From positions 4,302,567 through 4,366,566 of the forward strand of contig JAJEKV010000028.1 of the NCBI GenBank assembly GCA_021234155.1: DNA of 64,000 bases, read 5' to 3'. Positions 10,901 to 21,520 of this stretch are shown in pieces (positions within the stretch are counted from its first letter, which is position 1; the number at the start of each line of letters is the position of its first letter). The notes beneath the pieces were generated by a model, which was given only the letters and a program-made list of their open reading frames with translations, had not been told where the DNA came from and ran no database searches. A program made the position numbers and the translations under genes. This DNA is from Isoetes taiwanensis (Eukaryota; Streptophyta; Lycopodiopsida; Isoetales; Isoetaceae).

Positions 10901-13900
10901 TAGGTGTATACTTGGGCGGACCTGATTTTCAGATATGGAATGATGCCATCAAGCATATACTTGAGGTTGAAGATCTTTGGGATCTTGTTCATCCTGCAAG
11001 AGGGAATATTGATCAAGTTGGAGAGTCTAGTACAAGTGTAGTCTGTTGTTGGTGCTTCTAATACTCAAACTGATAATGCAGCCATTAACACTGGTGACAA
11101 CAGTCAAGAACGTGTTTCTGGAACTATAATTGCAGGGTTGAGCACAGGAAGATCATTATTTGCAAAATAGAAAGAGGTATAAGGCATCATAACCTCAAAG
11201 GTGAGTTTTACTATCAGACTCAAGTTAAGAAACATGACTGCTAAAGAGATGTGGTGTTATTTGCTTAAACATTATGAAGAAAAAATGTCTTCTCAAATTG
11301 ATTTGCTTGACAAGGAACTCAGAAAGTTTAAATTGCATGATGATGATGATGTGAGTGAATATTTCAATAAATTTGATAATATCATTGCTGATTTGACTGG
11401 AGCTAGAGTGAATCTCAGCGAGAGATACCAAGTTCTAGCCATCGCTAGGTCTGTTGTAGACAATGAACTAATATAGCTAATACTAGAGATCAAGCAGAAA
11501 CTATTTTGAGAACAGAATTTGAGCAGAAGAATATAATTAAAGATGAAAAAATGATAGTGCAGAGATATTGTATTCTGCAAAGAAAGTCAAAAACATCAGA
11601 GAGAAGAAAGAATGTTTTTACTATCATGAACAAGGGCATGTCAAAAATAACTGCCCCAAGCTGAACTCAGACATAACATGCTACACTTGTGGTGGCAAAG
11701 GTCATTTAGCTTCCAAGTGTCCCACACCCAAGGATCATGGAAAGGGTAGGGGGAAGGGAAATTTTAGAGGAGGAAAATTTGGAGGAACAAGGGGAAGAGG
11801 AGGAAGGCGTGGTGCTGAAACCTATCTTGCCAAAGAACATGAAGATAGTGCAAAATCAAATAATGAAGATGAGGATGAGGTAAATTCTGCCTTTTCCATT
11901 CAAAACAAATCTCATAAGACTAATTCATGTCATGATAGGCTTGTAGTTGATAGTGGAGCTGAAAGATCAGTAGTACAAACTACTAATCTTCTCAAGAACA
12001 CAGTTGCAACAAACTCAAGAAGCATACAAGTAGGAAATGGGGAGCTACAAAAAATTGAAGCTAGGGGTCTATTGCAACTCACTGTTCTGGAAGGAAATAT
12101 TGTCAATGTGAAGGATGTATTTTGTGTTCCAACTTTAGTTAAAAATCTTATTTCTGTGACCCAGCTTGTGGATCTAGGCTATGGAGTTATTTTTTACTCT
12201 GAGGAATGTAACATTTATCATGGCAATATATTGAAGTTTTATGCCAAAACAATTGGAAATCTTTTTCAGCTAAATGACTTGTCTTGACAGTATAAATTCA
12301 GCAGGATTCTCAGATTTTGAATTATGGCACAATAGACTTGTTCACAGCCACTGTAACAACCTAATGGCTCTGGCAAAAAAGGGATGGATAAGTTGTAAAG
12401 ATCTCGAAATAGATAAGCATTTATGTGAAGGGTGCATATTGGGAAAAATAAATAGACTGCCATTTTAAAGGTCAACTCATAAAGCAACTCAAGTACTCGA
12501 ATTAGTGCATACAGATTTGTGTGGACCTCTCAATGTGAGATGAAAGTCAAACAAAAGGTACTTTATTTCCTTTATAGATGACTATAGTAGAAAATGCAAG
12601 TGTTTTTGTTTGTGCAAAAAATCTCAAGCTCTAGAAGCTTTTAAACAATATGTGCATGAAATGGAAAGGGAAACAGGTAAAAAGCTAAAATGCTTTAGAT
12701 CAGATCATGGAGGTGAATACTTGTCAAGACAATTCAAATTGTTCTGTGTCTCCAAGGGAATTAAAAGACAACTAATATGCAGGTATAGCCCCCAGCAAAA
12801 TGGAGCTGTTGAAAGAAAAAATAGAACTGTCATGGATGCTGTAAGATCAATGATAAAATGGAAGAAGCATTGAAGACAACCATTCTAGTGCAGAACAAAC
12901 TGCCAAGCTCGAGCATTAATGGTAAGATTCTTGACTTACTCTGGTTTAATACAAATGAGAAAATAGGTTATGATATGTTCAAGACATATGGATGCTTAGC
13001 CTACACCCATGTTCCATCAGAATTAAGGAAGAAATTGGACAGTAAGGCAGATGTTAGTTTTTTAGTTGGTTATGACGAAGAAAGCAAAGGGTACAGAATA
13101 TTTGTTCCAGAAAACAAAAGCATAATTGTAAGCCGAGATGTCATTTTTAATGAGACAATTTTATACGAAGATCAATGCAGAAAATCAATAGATAAGGTGA
13201 ACAAGTGTCAAAGGGAGCTATTTAAAGAATCTGAAAAGGCAATAGAATTGGAATCAGATGATGATGACAAACAAGGTAAACAAGCTGATCAAAGGGCTAC
13301 TGAGCAGCAAGGAGAACCTGAAATATCATGCAAGGAAGGCAAGAGAAGAAAGACTCAAGTTGAAAGATTGATAGAAGAAGCTGATGTAGAAAACAACATG
13401 TATGGAAGGAATGAATATGGCAAAAGTAAAAGACTTGAAATGCAAAATGATGTGTATGATCAAATCATGGCAATTATGGATGATATGGGAATTCCCAGGA
13501 ATTTTGAGGAAGCAATGATGTCAGGAGACAAAGTTACGTGGATAGCAATAAAGGAAGAATTAAATTCTTTCAAATGCACAGATAGCTATCAACAGGTAGA
13601 ATACCCTGCAAAATGCACGTTAATTAGAAGCAAATGGATATATATGTTAAAGACTTGCTCAGATGGAAGTAAAAAGTTCAAAGTGCGTTTACTGGCACAA
13701 GGATACACTCAGAAACAAGGGAGGGATTATGAAGAACCTTATTACCCCATTGTCGAACTAACCAGCTTAAGACTGTTATTAAGTTTAGCCAATTCCATGA
13801 ATCTAGAAATACATCACATGGATGTAAAAACAACATTTCTAAATGCTAAATTGGAAGAAGAAGTCTACATGAAGCCTGCTCCAGGATTTGATATCAACAA

Positions 13901-16900
13901 TAAAGTCTAGAAATTCAGCAGGGCAGTCTATGGTCTAAAGCAAGCACCCAGGGAATGGTATATTTGCATAGACACATTCCTTAGAGAACAAGGTTTCGAA
14001 AAACTTAAAAATGATGGGAATCTTTATAGATTTTATGATGGAGAAAAATACTGTATCATAACATTGTATGTAGATGATTGCATCATGGTTGCAAATCATA
14101 TAGACTACCTAAACAAGTGCAAAAATATTCTCAAGAGCAGGTTTCAGATGTCAGATCTTGGAGAACTAAAGCATTTTTTGGGAATTGAAGTGGTCAGAGA
14201 CAGGAATAAAGGAATATTAACTCTCAAACAAAGCAGGCATATTGAGAATATGGTAAAAAGATTTAATATGGAGGATGCCAAATGTATCAGTACCCCAGTA
14301 ATTAACAATGCAAGCATACAGTGATGCAGATTGGGGTGGAGACCTCAGTTGTAGAAAGTCCACCTCTAGATATGCTGTGTTTCTGGCAGGAGGTCTAATC
14401 AGTTGGAAAAGTAAAAAACAAAAAGCCATAGCCATGTCTACAGCAGAAGCTGAGTATTGTGCATCATCATTGGTTGCAAGAGAGGTTGTATGGCTAAGAA
14501 GTTTACTGGATGTTGTGCAAAGTGAGCCTACTAAAATATTGATAGATAGCCAAAGTTGCATTGCTTTGTAAAAAATCCTATTGATCAGGAGCGTACAAAA
14601 CATATAGAACTGAGCATACATTTTATCGGAGATTTGGCAAGCAAGGGATATATCCAGATGAGTTACATAAGTACAAATAAACAAGTGACAGACATATTCA
14701 CAAAGGCTCTGTCACAAAAGAAGCTGGTACAGTTCAGGGATCAGTTGAGAGTAAAAGATTCAAGTGATGAAGGAGGAATGTTGGAAAGGTAGGCAAATCA
14801 TCACATGAATCATTATTACTCTTCAGTTGCTAGGCAAAAATAACCTTATGGTTATGCTTGGTTTAGCCTTATATTTGCATAAAGGGTCAAGATACTATTT
14901 TATCTATTACTTATAATGGATGGCTCATTTTAGAGCCAAAAAGCTCGTTCAGCAGACCTGATTTGATGCCATAACCGTCAGAATTGAATAAAATAATTAA
15001 ACAGACTACCCTGAAGAACAGATAGACGTGATCGGAATTGGCTTTCAGGAGGAATGCAATCAATCTCGATTGGTTACAAAGGTTCTAATGCTACAGTAAT
15101 TGAGTCAATGCCACTGCTACAGTGCATTGACCTTATTTTGGTTTAACCATTGAATTTCGACCTTTGTTTGTTCTATTGTGAAGTTTATTATTATTTGCTA
15201 AGGTTACTTGAAGCATTGAGCTAACTTGTTGTCAAGTTGATATCACCTTGGTGGAAGTAATATTGATGAACAATTGTCTAGTGGATTTGGTGAATAAATT
15301 ATTCTAATTGTTACAAAGGATTGTAATACTATTTTGTCTTGAACAAGTCTAATACTAAATCAACACCAATGTGAATAAAAAAGTCGTCTTCAAGGGCATT
15401 ATAGTGAGTACCTCAAGAGTCATTTTAGTACAAGGACCAATGAATGTTGTAGGTGTCAAGAGGTAAGTTTGCCCACTAGGTACAATCAATCGTGAGTGAT
15501 TTGCTTGACAAGCTGATGCCCATGCATCTAAGAAAGCCTGCATACAACTTATAGCATGTAAATTATAACTTAATCTTCATTAGAAGAATTCCAAGATAGA
15601 TATAACAACTTTGACCTACACATCTCAAGTCAATAATGTAGATGAATCCTATAAAGTACCCCTACCAATTCAATTCAAATTGTCATATGTCATACATGTT
15701 TTCTTGAAGGTTATCTAACCTAAGACTTTGTATTCTTATAGTTAACTTCCTTTTCACATATGCTACAAGTTCAATGTAGTAGGATGCTTTATAAGACCTT
15801 TGGCTATGTTGAAGATAAAAAAACCATTCAATTCAATTTAGTAGAGTTCAATTCTATTATGTCTATGACTTTATATGTACCAACATGGCAAGATTTATTT
15901 CTATAAAGAGTAGAGGTGTAACAAAGACCTTTCTCCTTTCTTTTCTCCTTCGTCATATGTCCTCATGGATGCTACCAATATGGCATGACGTAAAAAATAT
16001 TATCTATCTATCTATCTATTTTAATATAATGAAAAAAGAGGAATTTATAAAAAAGATAAAAGTTCTAAATCAAGGACGACCCGCCATTGAAAAACATTCT
16101 TGAGCATGGACAAGCACTGCATTCTAGGATGCTTCGTGAGAGAATTGAACTCATTTCTTGTGTTGGATTCCTCTTGATCTAGAAGAAATGGTTAAGAAAT
16201 TTGATAGATAACTTAATTTAGCATTTTCACCTTGAACTTGCAAAAGGAAAGGGTAGCTATATTACTATGAATTGAAACATGCTTGAAAAACACAAGTGCA
16301 AAGTTTGAAATGTAGAATGAGAACCATTGTTGCTTATGCTCTTATTTGATAAGACGTTGCAAAGCTCTCTCCTCAAAAATTCAATTTCATGAGGTTTCAG
16401 GCATCGCACATATATCAAACTCTCCTAGAATTCAACATATTAAAGTGAAACTTAATTTATGTTCTCATTTATGCTCATGAGAACATGAAATATGAAGTAA
16501 GTGATAGAACAATTTCGAGATAGATGGATGGATGGATGGATAGATAGATATTGGTATAATGTGTGCATCTCATAGACCATTTGGTCTTTATTGGACGTTA
16601 AAAATGCTCCTCTTTTCCTAGCAATAATAAAGCATATATATGTGCATATGCCAGTCCAATAATAATGGATGCTTAAATCTGTTTAAGTAATGCAGTTTTT
16701 TTTGCCAATTTTATGTTTAACTAAAGCTAGAAAACGTATAGATTTTTTAAGGAAGATGTAAAGTTATAGGCTTCAAAAATCGGTACTTGACATCTAGATT
16801 ATTGAAGGATTGCCATGACCTTGAGCTCAAGTGTTAGGATTCTACTGGATATCTACTTACCCAAAATATGATTGACAATTGTTAGTTTATGTCGTGGCTT

Positions 16901-17678
16901 GGCAAAATCCAAGCCCAAAAAATTATTGGGGTATGTATGTTGCACTTTTTAGCTTATGTATCGGATTTCTTTATCCCCCATAAGTAGTCTCTTTCCACCA
17001 CAACCACTATATGTTGTGGGTGGCCATCGCTATAATGAGTCCAACTTCCACTTATTGCTCAAATGGAGACCCATCCCATGATAGACAAACTATATTACTT
17101 AGTATTTACTATTCAGATCAATCGAACAAGTGGGGTGGGGATGCATGATACACATCTGTATATTACTACATATGATTTGCCCCTCAATTCGATAAATCAA
17201 TTGTATAAAGGGCAATCACAGAACTCCTTATGAAGATCAATCGAACAAGTGGGGTGGGATAGAAGTTCAGGTTGGAATGTACATATGAGAAGAGGAAAAA
17301 TGAAAATAAAGACCACCACAAACTAGATGCATAACTAGGTAATAGTAAACAAAGTTCAGAAGACTGTACCTGGGAATCATCAGTGACTCCATCACCCATC
17401 GCTCCAAATGCAGTGACATTGAAAACAGGAAAGGTTGGTCTAATAGGACTTGGGTGCGGAGGTCGAGGCTTAGGATGGGTCCACTGTAGATTACATGCCT
17501 CAGCTGATGTCGGCGACTCGCAAAACTCATTCATAAAGGGTGACCCACACCCATTATCAACGAGTTCTTCATGGCCATGTTCTAGAATGTTGTATATCCC
17601 CTCTTCATCCTCCATCAACCCACTGATACAAGGACCCATAAACACCACCATGATCATCCAGATCCAGAATGCATCCAT
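4970..17678 (-). CDS. Polygalacturonase-like glycoside hydrolase family 28 protein, nine exons
   Basis: Exons (minus, in transcript order): 17370-17678, 15412-15537, 10030-10197, 9938-9958, 9084-9291, 8715-8796, 8542-8650, 5285-5401, 4970-5194. Together they give 1365 bases, one frame, about 454 residues, which is normal for plant pectin-degrading family 28 enzymes. The start ATG precedes a hydrophobic signal-like segment (MDAFWIWMIMVVFMG), so the product is probably secreted to the cell wall. The motifs are FGAMGDGVTDDSQ in exon 1, SPNTDGIH in exon 5, GDDC across exons 5-6, CGPGHG across exons 6-7 and GLRIKTW in exon 7, so all four catalytic or substrate-binding motifs are kept; NPIIIDQYYC follows in exon 8. 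All introns are GT-AG except intron 7, which lacks a clear donor. A copia element sits in intron 2. Exo- or endo-activity cannot be told from sequence. Confidence 0.88.
5402..8541 (-). other. Intron 7 of the polygalacturonase gene (3.1 kb)
   Basis: A large AT-rich intron with no supported gene. It has a cluster of CAAGATTC/TAGATTC motifs at 5800-5950 that may be an eroded tandem repeat, TATC microsatellites near 6330-6350, and a (CTAC)n/(CTAT)n microsatellite at 8263-8319. The acceptor side (TTCTAG before 5401) is normal. The donor side after 8542 reads ACTAAG, not GTAAG. The nearest downstream GT is at 8532-8531 and would add three in-frame codons to exon 7. Confidence 0.6.
8263..8319 (+). 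repeat. CTAC/CTAT microsatellite
   Basis: Tetranucleotide run of CTAC and CTAT units with one interruption, within intron 7 of the polygalacturonase gene. Related GATA/GGAT tetranucleotide runs occur at about 9349-9368, 15997-16020 and 16519-16550. Confidence 0.9.
9938..9958 (-). other. 21-base microexon of the polygalacturonase gene
   Basis: Encodes PCHGAPT in phase, between a TTTCAG acceptor and a GTAAGT donor. It joins ...KVNSSY (exon 3) to AITISKC (exon 5), matching the family pattern in which this Cys-Pro-rich segment follows WW..SCK.N. The splice signals on both sides and the frame agreement make it convincing despite its size. Confidence 0.8.
10234..10831 (+). repeat. Copia-1 5' LTR
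   Basis: Starts TGTTGG and ends near TCAAAA at 10831, just before the primer binding site. It aligns with the right LTR along its length, with scattered substitutions and small indels, so the insertion is not recent. Confidence 0.9.
10834..10845 (+). other. Copia-1 primer binding site (initiator Met tRNA)
   Basis: TGGTATCAGAGC, the standard plant copia primer site complementary to the 3' end of initiator methionine tRNA, lies two bases after the 5' LTR. Confidence 0.9.
10864..11567 (+). pseudogene. Copia-1 Gag, frameshifted
   Basis: The ATG at 10864 opens MSSRFGTGLLNS...FQIWNDAIKHILEVEDLWDLV, the typical copia Gag N-terminus, and breaks at about 11061. Gag resumes in another frame at 11201-11476 with LKLRNMTAKEMWCYL...YEEKMSSQIDLLDKELRKFKL and stops at 11476. 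Gag would form the virus-like particle in an intact element. At least two frame breaks make this copy defective. Confidence 0.85.
11568..12287 (+). pseudogene. Copia-1 nucleocapsid zinc knuckles and protease
   Basis: A 239-codon open stretch. Two CCHC-like knuckles are visible: one beginning CFYYHEQGH...C and the second CYTCGGKGHLASKC. A Gly/Arg-rich linker follows, and then the aspartic protease active site VVDSGAERSV near residue 127. The second part (VKDVFCVPTLVKNLISV) is the usual copia protease C-terminus. In the first knuckle the second Cys position is Tyr (C-F-Y-Y rather than C-x2-C), so it may not bind zinc. The reading ends at 12285-12287, before the integrase zinc domain. Confidence 0.85.
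12274..12873 (+). pseudogene. Copia-1 integrase, broken
   Basis: The GAG-pre-integrase zinc region (WHNRLVHSH...CEGCILGK, an H-H-C-C arrangement) lies at 12310-12468 and stops there. The catalytic core resumes at 12610-12873 with RSDHGGEYLS, which carries the second Asp, and SPQQNGAVERKNRT, which carries the catalytic Glu. The strand with the first Asp falls in the gap, where HTDLCGP-like sequence is readable near 12508-12530. A stop at 12871-12873 separates the core from the downstream linker. Integrase inserts the DNA copy; this one is inactive as read. Confidence 0.8.
12858..14324 (+). pseudogene. Copia-1 reverse transcriptase, broken
   Basis: The reading 12858-13910 covers the integrase-RT linker and the RT N-terminus (SKWIYMLKT..., KVRLLAQGYTQKQG, then HHMDVKTTFLNAKLEEEVYM, the first catalytic Asp region). 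A TAG at 13908-13910 interrupts it. The next frame gives AVYGLKQAPREWY (13924-13962), and 14064-14324 holds the YVDD catalytic box (MYVDDCIMVAN), then MSDLGELKHFLGIEV. The following thumb region is missing: STPVINNASIQ runs directly into RNase H sequence. Confidence 0.85.
14308..14792 (+). pseudogene. Copia-1 RNase H, broken
   Basis: AYSDADWGGDLSCRKSTSRY begins the RNase H fold (first catalytic Asp) and MSTAEAEYCA supplies the Glu. The reading stops at 14569-14571 within DSQSCIAL. The remainder (NPIDQERTKHIELSIHFI and a DIFTKALS tail) is in another frame at 14556-14792. RNase H would remove the RNA template during replication. A single shift splits the domain. Confidence 0.85.
14769..14778 (+). 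other. Copia-1 polypurine tract
   Basis: GAAGGAGGAA directly before the 3' LTR, as expected for the plus-strand primer of an LTR element. Confidence 0.75.
14779..15365 (+). repeat. Copia-1 3' LTR
   Basis: Runs from TGTTGG to CAACA and is followed by the CCAAT target duplication at 15366-15370. Compared with the 5' LTR it has several small indels, for example around 14925-14960. Confidence 0.92.
15538..17369 (-). other. Intron 1 of the polygalacturonase gene (1.8 kb)
   Basis: AT-rich sequence between a GTACAG donor side (17369) and a TGCAG acceptor (15538). It contains two tetranucleotide microsatellites (15997-16020 and 16519-16550) and no supported gene. A duplicated phrase (GATCAATCGAACAAGTGGGG) occurs at about 17117 and 17236. 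Confidence 0.6.
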
Positions 17679-17709
17679 TGTTGTTGTTGGCTCAGAAATC
17701 AGACACCAA

Positions 17710-17716
17710 ATTTATA
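17710..17716 (-). promoter_or_regulatory. Possible TATA box of the polygalacturonase gene
   Basis: TATAAAT on the minus strand lies about 32 bases upstream of the ATG at 17678. Transcription would then begin almost at the start codon, giving a very short leader (the ATG context is ACAACAACAATGG). The match is short, so this is tentative. Confidence 0.3.
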
Positions 17717-17939
17717 GTTTAATGGCCGCCCATATTCAAGTGGGCCTCATGTTAAATTCTTTGCAAGCAAAGGTTCGCTAATGTCGGTAAGTATTGGAAA
17801 GGCATAGGGGCTGGATGAGTATATATTGGGCTGTTCAAGTGTTGATTGTGTTGCACTTGTTCTCCTTTTCTTTTCAACTTAGCTTGGAAGATAAGAAATG
17901 TTAAAAGCTTTTGAGGTGCATGCCATCATTCAGCTCCCA

Positions 17940-18960
17940 ATACCAAAATTAGGGTTGCCATATCCGGGTACCGTTATCAGCCAGGTTGACATGGTAATCT
18001 ATCGGAGTGAGCAGAAGGGGTCGGACCTGGTTTAGAAGAGAAGAAACGTCGTGTTCTTAAGCGCTTGTTCTTCGTGGAGCGCTATCCTGTGAGATTTTTT
18101 TGTCATTTTTTTTATTAAGCTCACACTTAAACTCACAATCTATTTTAGAGAGCTGGGAAAACTGATCTTATTATTCATTTACTTGAGCTGTTGCGCAAGA
18201 GGCATTCAGAGCTGACGGTTCGAGGATTTTACACTTAAGCTTAAGCGATGCTTTTTATTTCATGTGTTATTGTGTGGCCTTTTAAACATGAATTATTAAC
18301 ATATTGCAGGCCAATTAGTGCAGGATGAATTTCAGGTTATTACTGCAAGTGGGAATCAGCGCTTGCTTGCATCTGCCTATCCAATCCTGTGAGTTGCAAT
18401 TTTATTCTCTATGTTATGTATAGATATGTTCTATAATGTTTAGTGACCAGTTCTGAATTTGACAACTAGGCATATAAACAGTGTTTGTATCTTTTGTTTG
18501 CATAGCAGTTGTCTGACAGTGGTTATCTATTTAGTGCTTGTTCATATTTCTGAAGTGATCTGACATATGTCCTAGGGGGTGTGCAAGCAAATCCTGAGAT
18601 GTTAGGAGGCTCCGGGTGGATGTCCAGGGGTTCGAAAACTTAGTTTTGCCAGAGTTACAGCTTTTGCTGTCAAATGGTGTCTCAATTAAGATATCTTGTT
18701 ACAATTCAGGTGGATCCGGATTCAGATACTCAGCTATGTGTACTTGAGGCAATTGATGAAATGCAGTTTCTAAGCCACTCCTACTTTCTTGCAGTGAAGA
18801 GGATATTAAGCTCTCAGTTCCTGTTTTGGGATCTTTGCCATCACCATACCATGGTTTCGACATTGAAGAGAGCTGAGTATTTTCATGTTGTGAACATTAT
18901 TATGAGTGTTCTTATAACAAGAGATTGTTAATTGCAAGTTCTGCATTCATAGTGGAGATT
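17940..18960 (+). other. Exon-like fragments of an unidentified gene
   Basis: Short coding-like pieces bounded by plausible splice sites. A segment near 18153-18222 reads GKTDLIIHLLELLRKRHSELT. After a TTGCAG acceptor at about 18309 comes QLVQDEFQVITASGNQRLLA, ending at a GTGAGT donor near 18389. After an ATTCAG at about 18709 comes VDPDSDTQLCVLEAIDEM, on to about 18795. The family is not recognised. Together with the open reading at 20.8-21.5 kb they may belong to one large helical-repeat protein gene or its remnant. Confidence 0.35.
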
Positions 18961-19879
18961 AATCGAAGATGATGATTTGCATTCTATGATAGTGGTTTCA
19001 ATTTGATCAATGGTGAAACTGACAAGTATGTCCCCAGTTGAAGCAATCCGTAAACGTCCTTATTTGGAGCTATACACTCTTAATCGAAGGAATTAGGACA
19101 GAGAGCAAAGCATTTATATGCACGCATATATGGCGTATTTTGTGCCAAATAATGGAAAGCTTACTTAAGTAAGATGTGCTTGAACTATGTCTTAACATTT
19201 GAAGGATAGAAATGTGGGTATATTGCTATATAATGACAGAGTATATTGTGCGGTTCTGGAACCAAAGGGGCATGATTTTGCGTCCTTATTCTCATATTTC
19301 TTTATCCAGAAAAGTCTGAAACACTTAATTTTTTAGCTAATGCCTATTTAAAATGTCCATATGCATGTTAGTTGATGATAGCAAACGTTATGTATTTCAT
19401 AATTGAACAAACTTGGTGGTCTAGATTTGGAGCCATTCTTGTGCAGGGCTTAACGTGAAGCTTTATGTATCCTTCTATATCTATATATAATAATAATGGC
19501 GTTTTAGGATAGTCTGTGCACAATCTTGGCTGTAGATTTTACAATTTTTGTTGTACATCGTTCTGTTCGATGGTAAAAGCGGTTTGAAAGCGCTGCACCC
19601 GGGTTTGGGTTCATGGAGCGGTTCATACTGCGAGCAGAGTATTCATTCCTTTCATTCATCTCGGCACTTATCCTGTCGACCAAAGTCCTCTCAGCTATTA
19701 CGATCATCCATATGCTTCTGAAGCTTTAGGACGAATTTGCTTGCGGAGTGTTTATAGGCCAGTGATTTGTCAATGTTCAAATCTATCAGCATTATTTTTT
19801 CCAAGATTTGTTCCAAGACTAGGGTATGAACATATTAGGTTATGAACGAAGATATTTTCAAGCTATAATCAAGGATTTC

Positions 19880-19995
19880 GGAGGTCTATCTCTAGGTTCA
19901 CAAGAAAGGATATTAGTGAGGAATTAGTTCATCGTCCAGGTTATTTATGCTGCCATGTCTATGATGCTAGGACTGGTGAAGAAGAAGCAAATGAA
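19880..19995 (+). other. Exon-like fragment sharing a 29-bp repeat with 20.8 kb
   Basis: Readable as SRFTRKDISEELVHRPGYLC followed by CHVYDARTG. The stretch TGCTGCCATGTCTATGATGC plus nine further bases occurs here (about 19948-19976) and again at about 20797-20825, in the same reading frame. One copy may be a duplicated exon end. The adjoining GAAGAAGAAGCAAA phrase recurs near 23177. Confidence 0.35.
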
Positions 19996-20632
19996 TGATT
20001 CATGCTCTTTCCCACATCCAGCATGAGCTCAAGATCTTGTCCATGAACCAGTAACTGTTGACTCCAGTGTAATCATCACCAAAAAGGGAGAAACAAAAGA
20101 ATCATAGCAGTGGCAAATAGATACTCAATTAACAAATCCTAATGGCAAGAGAGAACGACAGCTTCAGGTGGAGGAGGAAATCTACCTTCAAGAATCTTTA
20201 AATAGGCATGAGAAGGCAAGGAACGATGTGGGTAATAAAGCTTCACCTATCAATATTGAAAAAGCTAGGCATTAATTTTCTTTATATCTTCCAAACTTGA
20301 ATGCAACAAAGTGTTTCAGGTCTGTAGTATTTTCCTGCTGAAATTTTATTTCATTGTTTGGTTCTTGTTTATTAGTTTGACACTATCCTTCTTATGTGTC
20401 TTATAGAAAATAGAGGACAAGGGCGTTGGAAAAACTAGCACTTTTGGAGAAAAACAGAGCAAAAGCACAGCCTGCGTTAGAGCAAGGAGGAAAAAAGCAG
20501 AAGAATTGTTGTTGTCGTCGTGTTTTGGTCCTCCCGTTCAATAGAAAGACAAGGTACTTTCTTTTTCCATGCTGATGTAACCCTTCTTGATTTGTAGTTT
20601 GAGAATATTATAGGTGGAACTTAGAGACTTGG

Positions 20633-21520
20633 TTGAAACTGCTAAATTTTATGAGCATTTGCAAGATGATGTCATGGTGGCATCAGGTAGTTATGATTTT
20701 TAAAATGGAATGCATGTGGATCCCTTCAGATGTATCTTTGTTGATTATTTCAACCTTGCTGTCGGCCAATTGTCTATGTTGGAAGCTTGTTTTCTGCTGC
20801 CATGTCTATGATGCTAGGACTGGCACCTTGGCAGGCCAAGGGTTCAGGGCAAAGCTTCTTCATGCAGGCCAACCCAATGGCAAGAAAGATAATGCATCCA
20901 CGCAACTGCAGGAGGCGCTTATTAAAAAAAATTCAGCTTTTGAATGGCATGTTAAGTCAGACGTCACCTTCTTTGGGGCGAGTGCAATTCATTTTGTTGT
21001 TGGGAAAGAAGTCTTCATGCGTGAAGAGTGCAATAAGTTCCGGCCTTTGGTTGCTGACATTCCAAATGGCGCACAGATCTCTCTTATAATCATGTCCCTA
21101 CTATCCTTTCCTGGCAAGCAAGCTATATCTAACATGTTGGACATGTCTAAGAATGGTAACCTTAAGATCGGTGCATGGTCATTTTTCTCAATTCTTGATA
21201 GCATAATGAATGAAGGCATTGTAGAAGCACAGAAAGCTGGCTTAATAAAGGCATTTTTCAGTGACAGCTTTTTGATTGATGCCCTTAAATGGCTGGCTTA
21301 TAATGCACAATCACAGCCAGATGTACATGCTGCTTTTCATATTCAAGGTTTAGTCTTAGAGTATCTGCAATTATCTCTAAGGTTACTTCTGGCAAAGAGG
21401 TCATTGGCAGCGCCCCATATGTGCATAGATCTTTTTAACCATGCGATATTAAATGTTGTGGATAAAGTTAAGTTGACTGCAAGAAGTGCACCACCAAATT
21501 GGCCGTCATCAGAATTTTGA
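20633..21520 (+). CDS. Unidentified protein, probable terminal exon (about 220-295 codons)
   Basis: A long uninterrupted frame ending at a TGA at 21518-21520. From about 20797 onward the composition looks truly coding: amphipathic, Leu-rich helices such as FFSILDSIMNEGIVEAQKAG, IDALKWLAYNA and LVLEYLQLSLRLLLAKRSLA, suggesting an all-alpha (HEAT/ARM-like) fold. The stretch before about 20790 is less convincing and probably intronic, so the first Met is not trusted as a start. No catalytic motif is seen and I do not recognise the family. The upstream exon-like pieces at 18.1-18.8 kb may belong to it. It could be the last exon of a live gene or of a pseudogene. Confidence 0.5.
   Translation: MKLLNFMSICKMMSWWHQVVMIFKMECMWIPSDVSLLIISTLLSANCLCWKLVFCCHVYDARTGTLAGQGFRAKLLHAGQPNGKKDNASTQLQEALIKKNSAFEWHVKSDVTFFGASAIHFVVGKEVFMREECNKFRPLVADIPNGAQISLIIMSLLSFPGKQAISNMLDMSKNGNLKIGAWSFFSILDSIMNEGIVEAQKAGLIKAFFSDSFLIDALKWLAYNAQSQPDVHAAFHIQGLVLEYLQLSLRLLLAKRSLAAPHMCIDLFNHAILNVVDKVKLTARSAPPNWPSSEF

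Larger units (their letters stand above)
10234..15365 (+). mobile_element. Copia-1: degenerate Ty1/copia element in polygalacturonase intron 2
   Basis: Bounded by two LTRs beginning TGTTGGAAAGG; the right LTR ends in CAACA, so the termini are TGTTG...CAACA. The 5-bp target duplication CCAAT is found at 10229-10233 and 15366-15370. It is oriented opposite to the host gene. Gag, protease, integrase, RT and RNase H motifs occur in copia order, with an initiator-Met primer site and a purine tract. The coding region has many shifts and stops, and about 80 codons are missing between RT and RNase H near 14320, so it is not autonomous. It is a relative of the copia elements at 28-39 kb, sharing a similar MSSRFG...VEDLWDL Gag start. 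Confidence 0.95.

Noticed and set aside
17383-17781. Plus-strand open frame of 132 codons
   Set aside because: Antisense of polygalacturonase exon 1, which has the family motifs.
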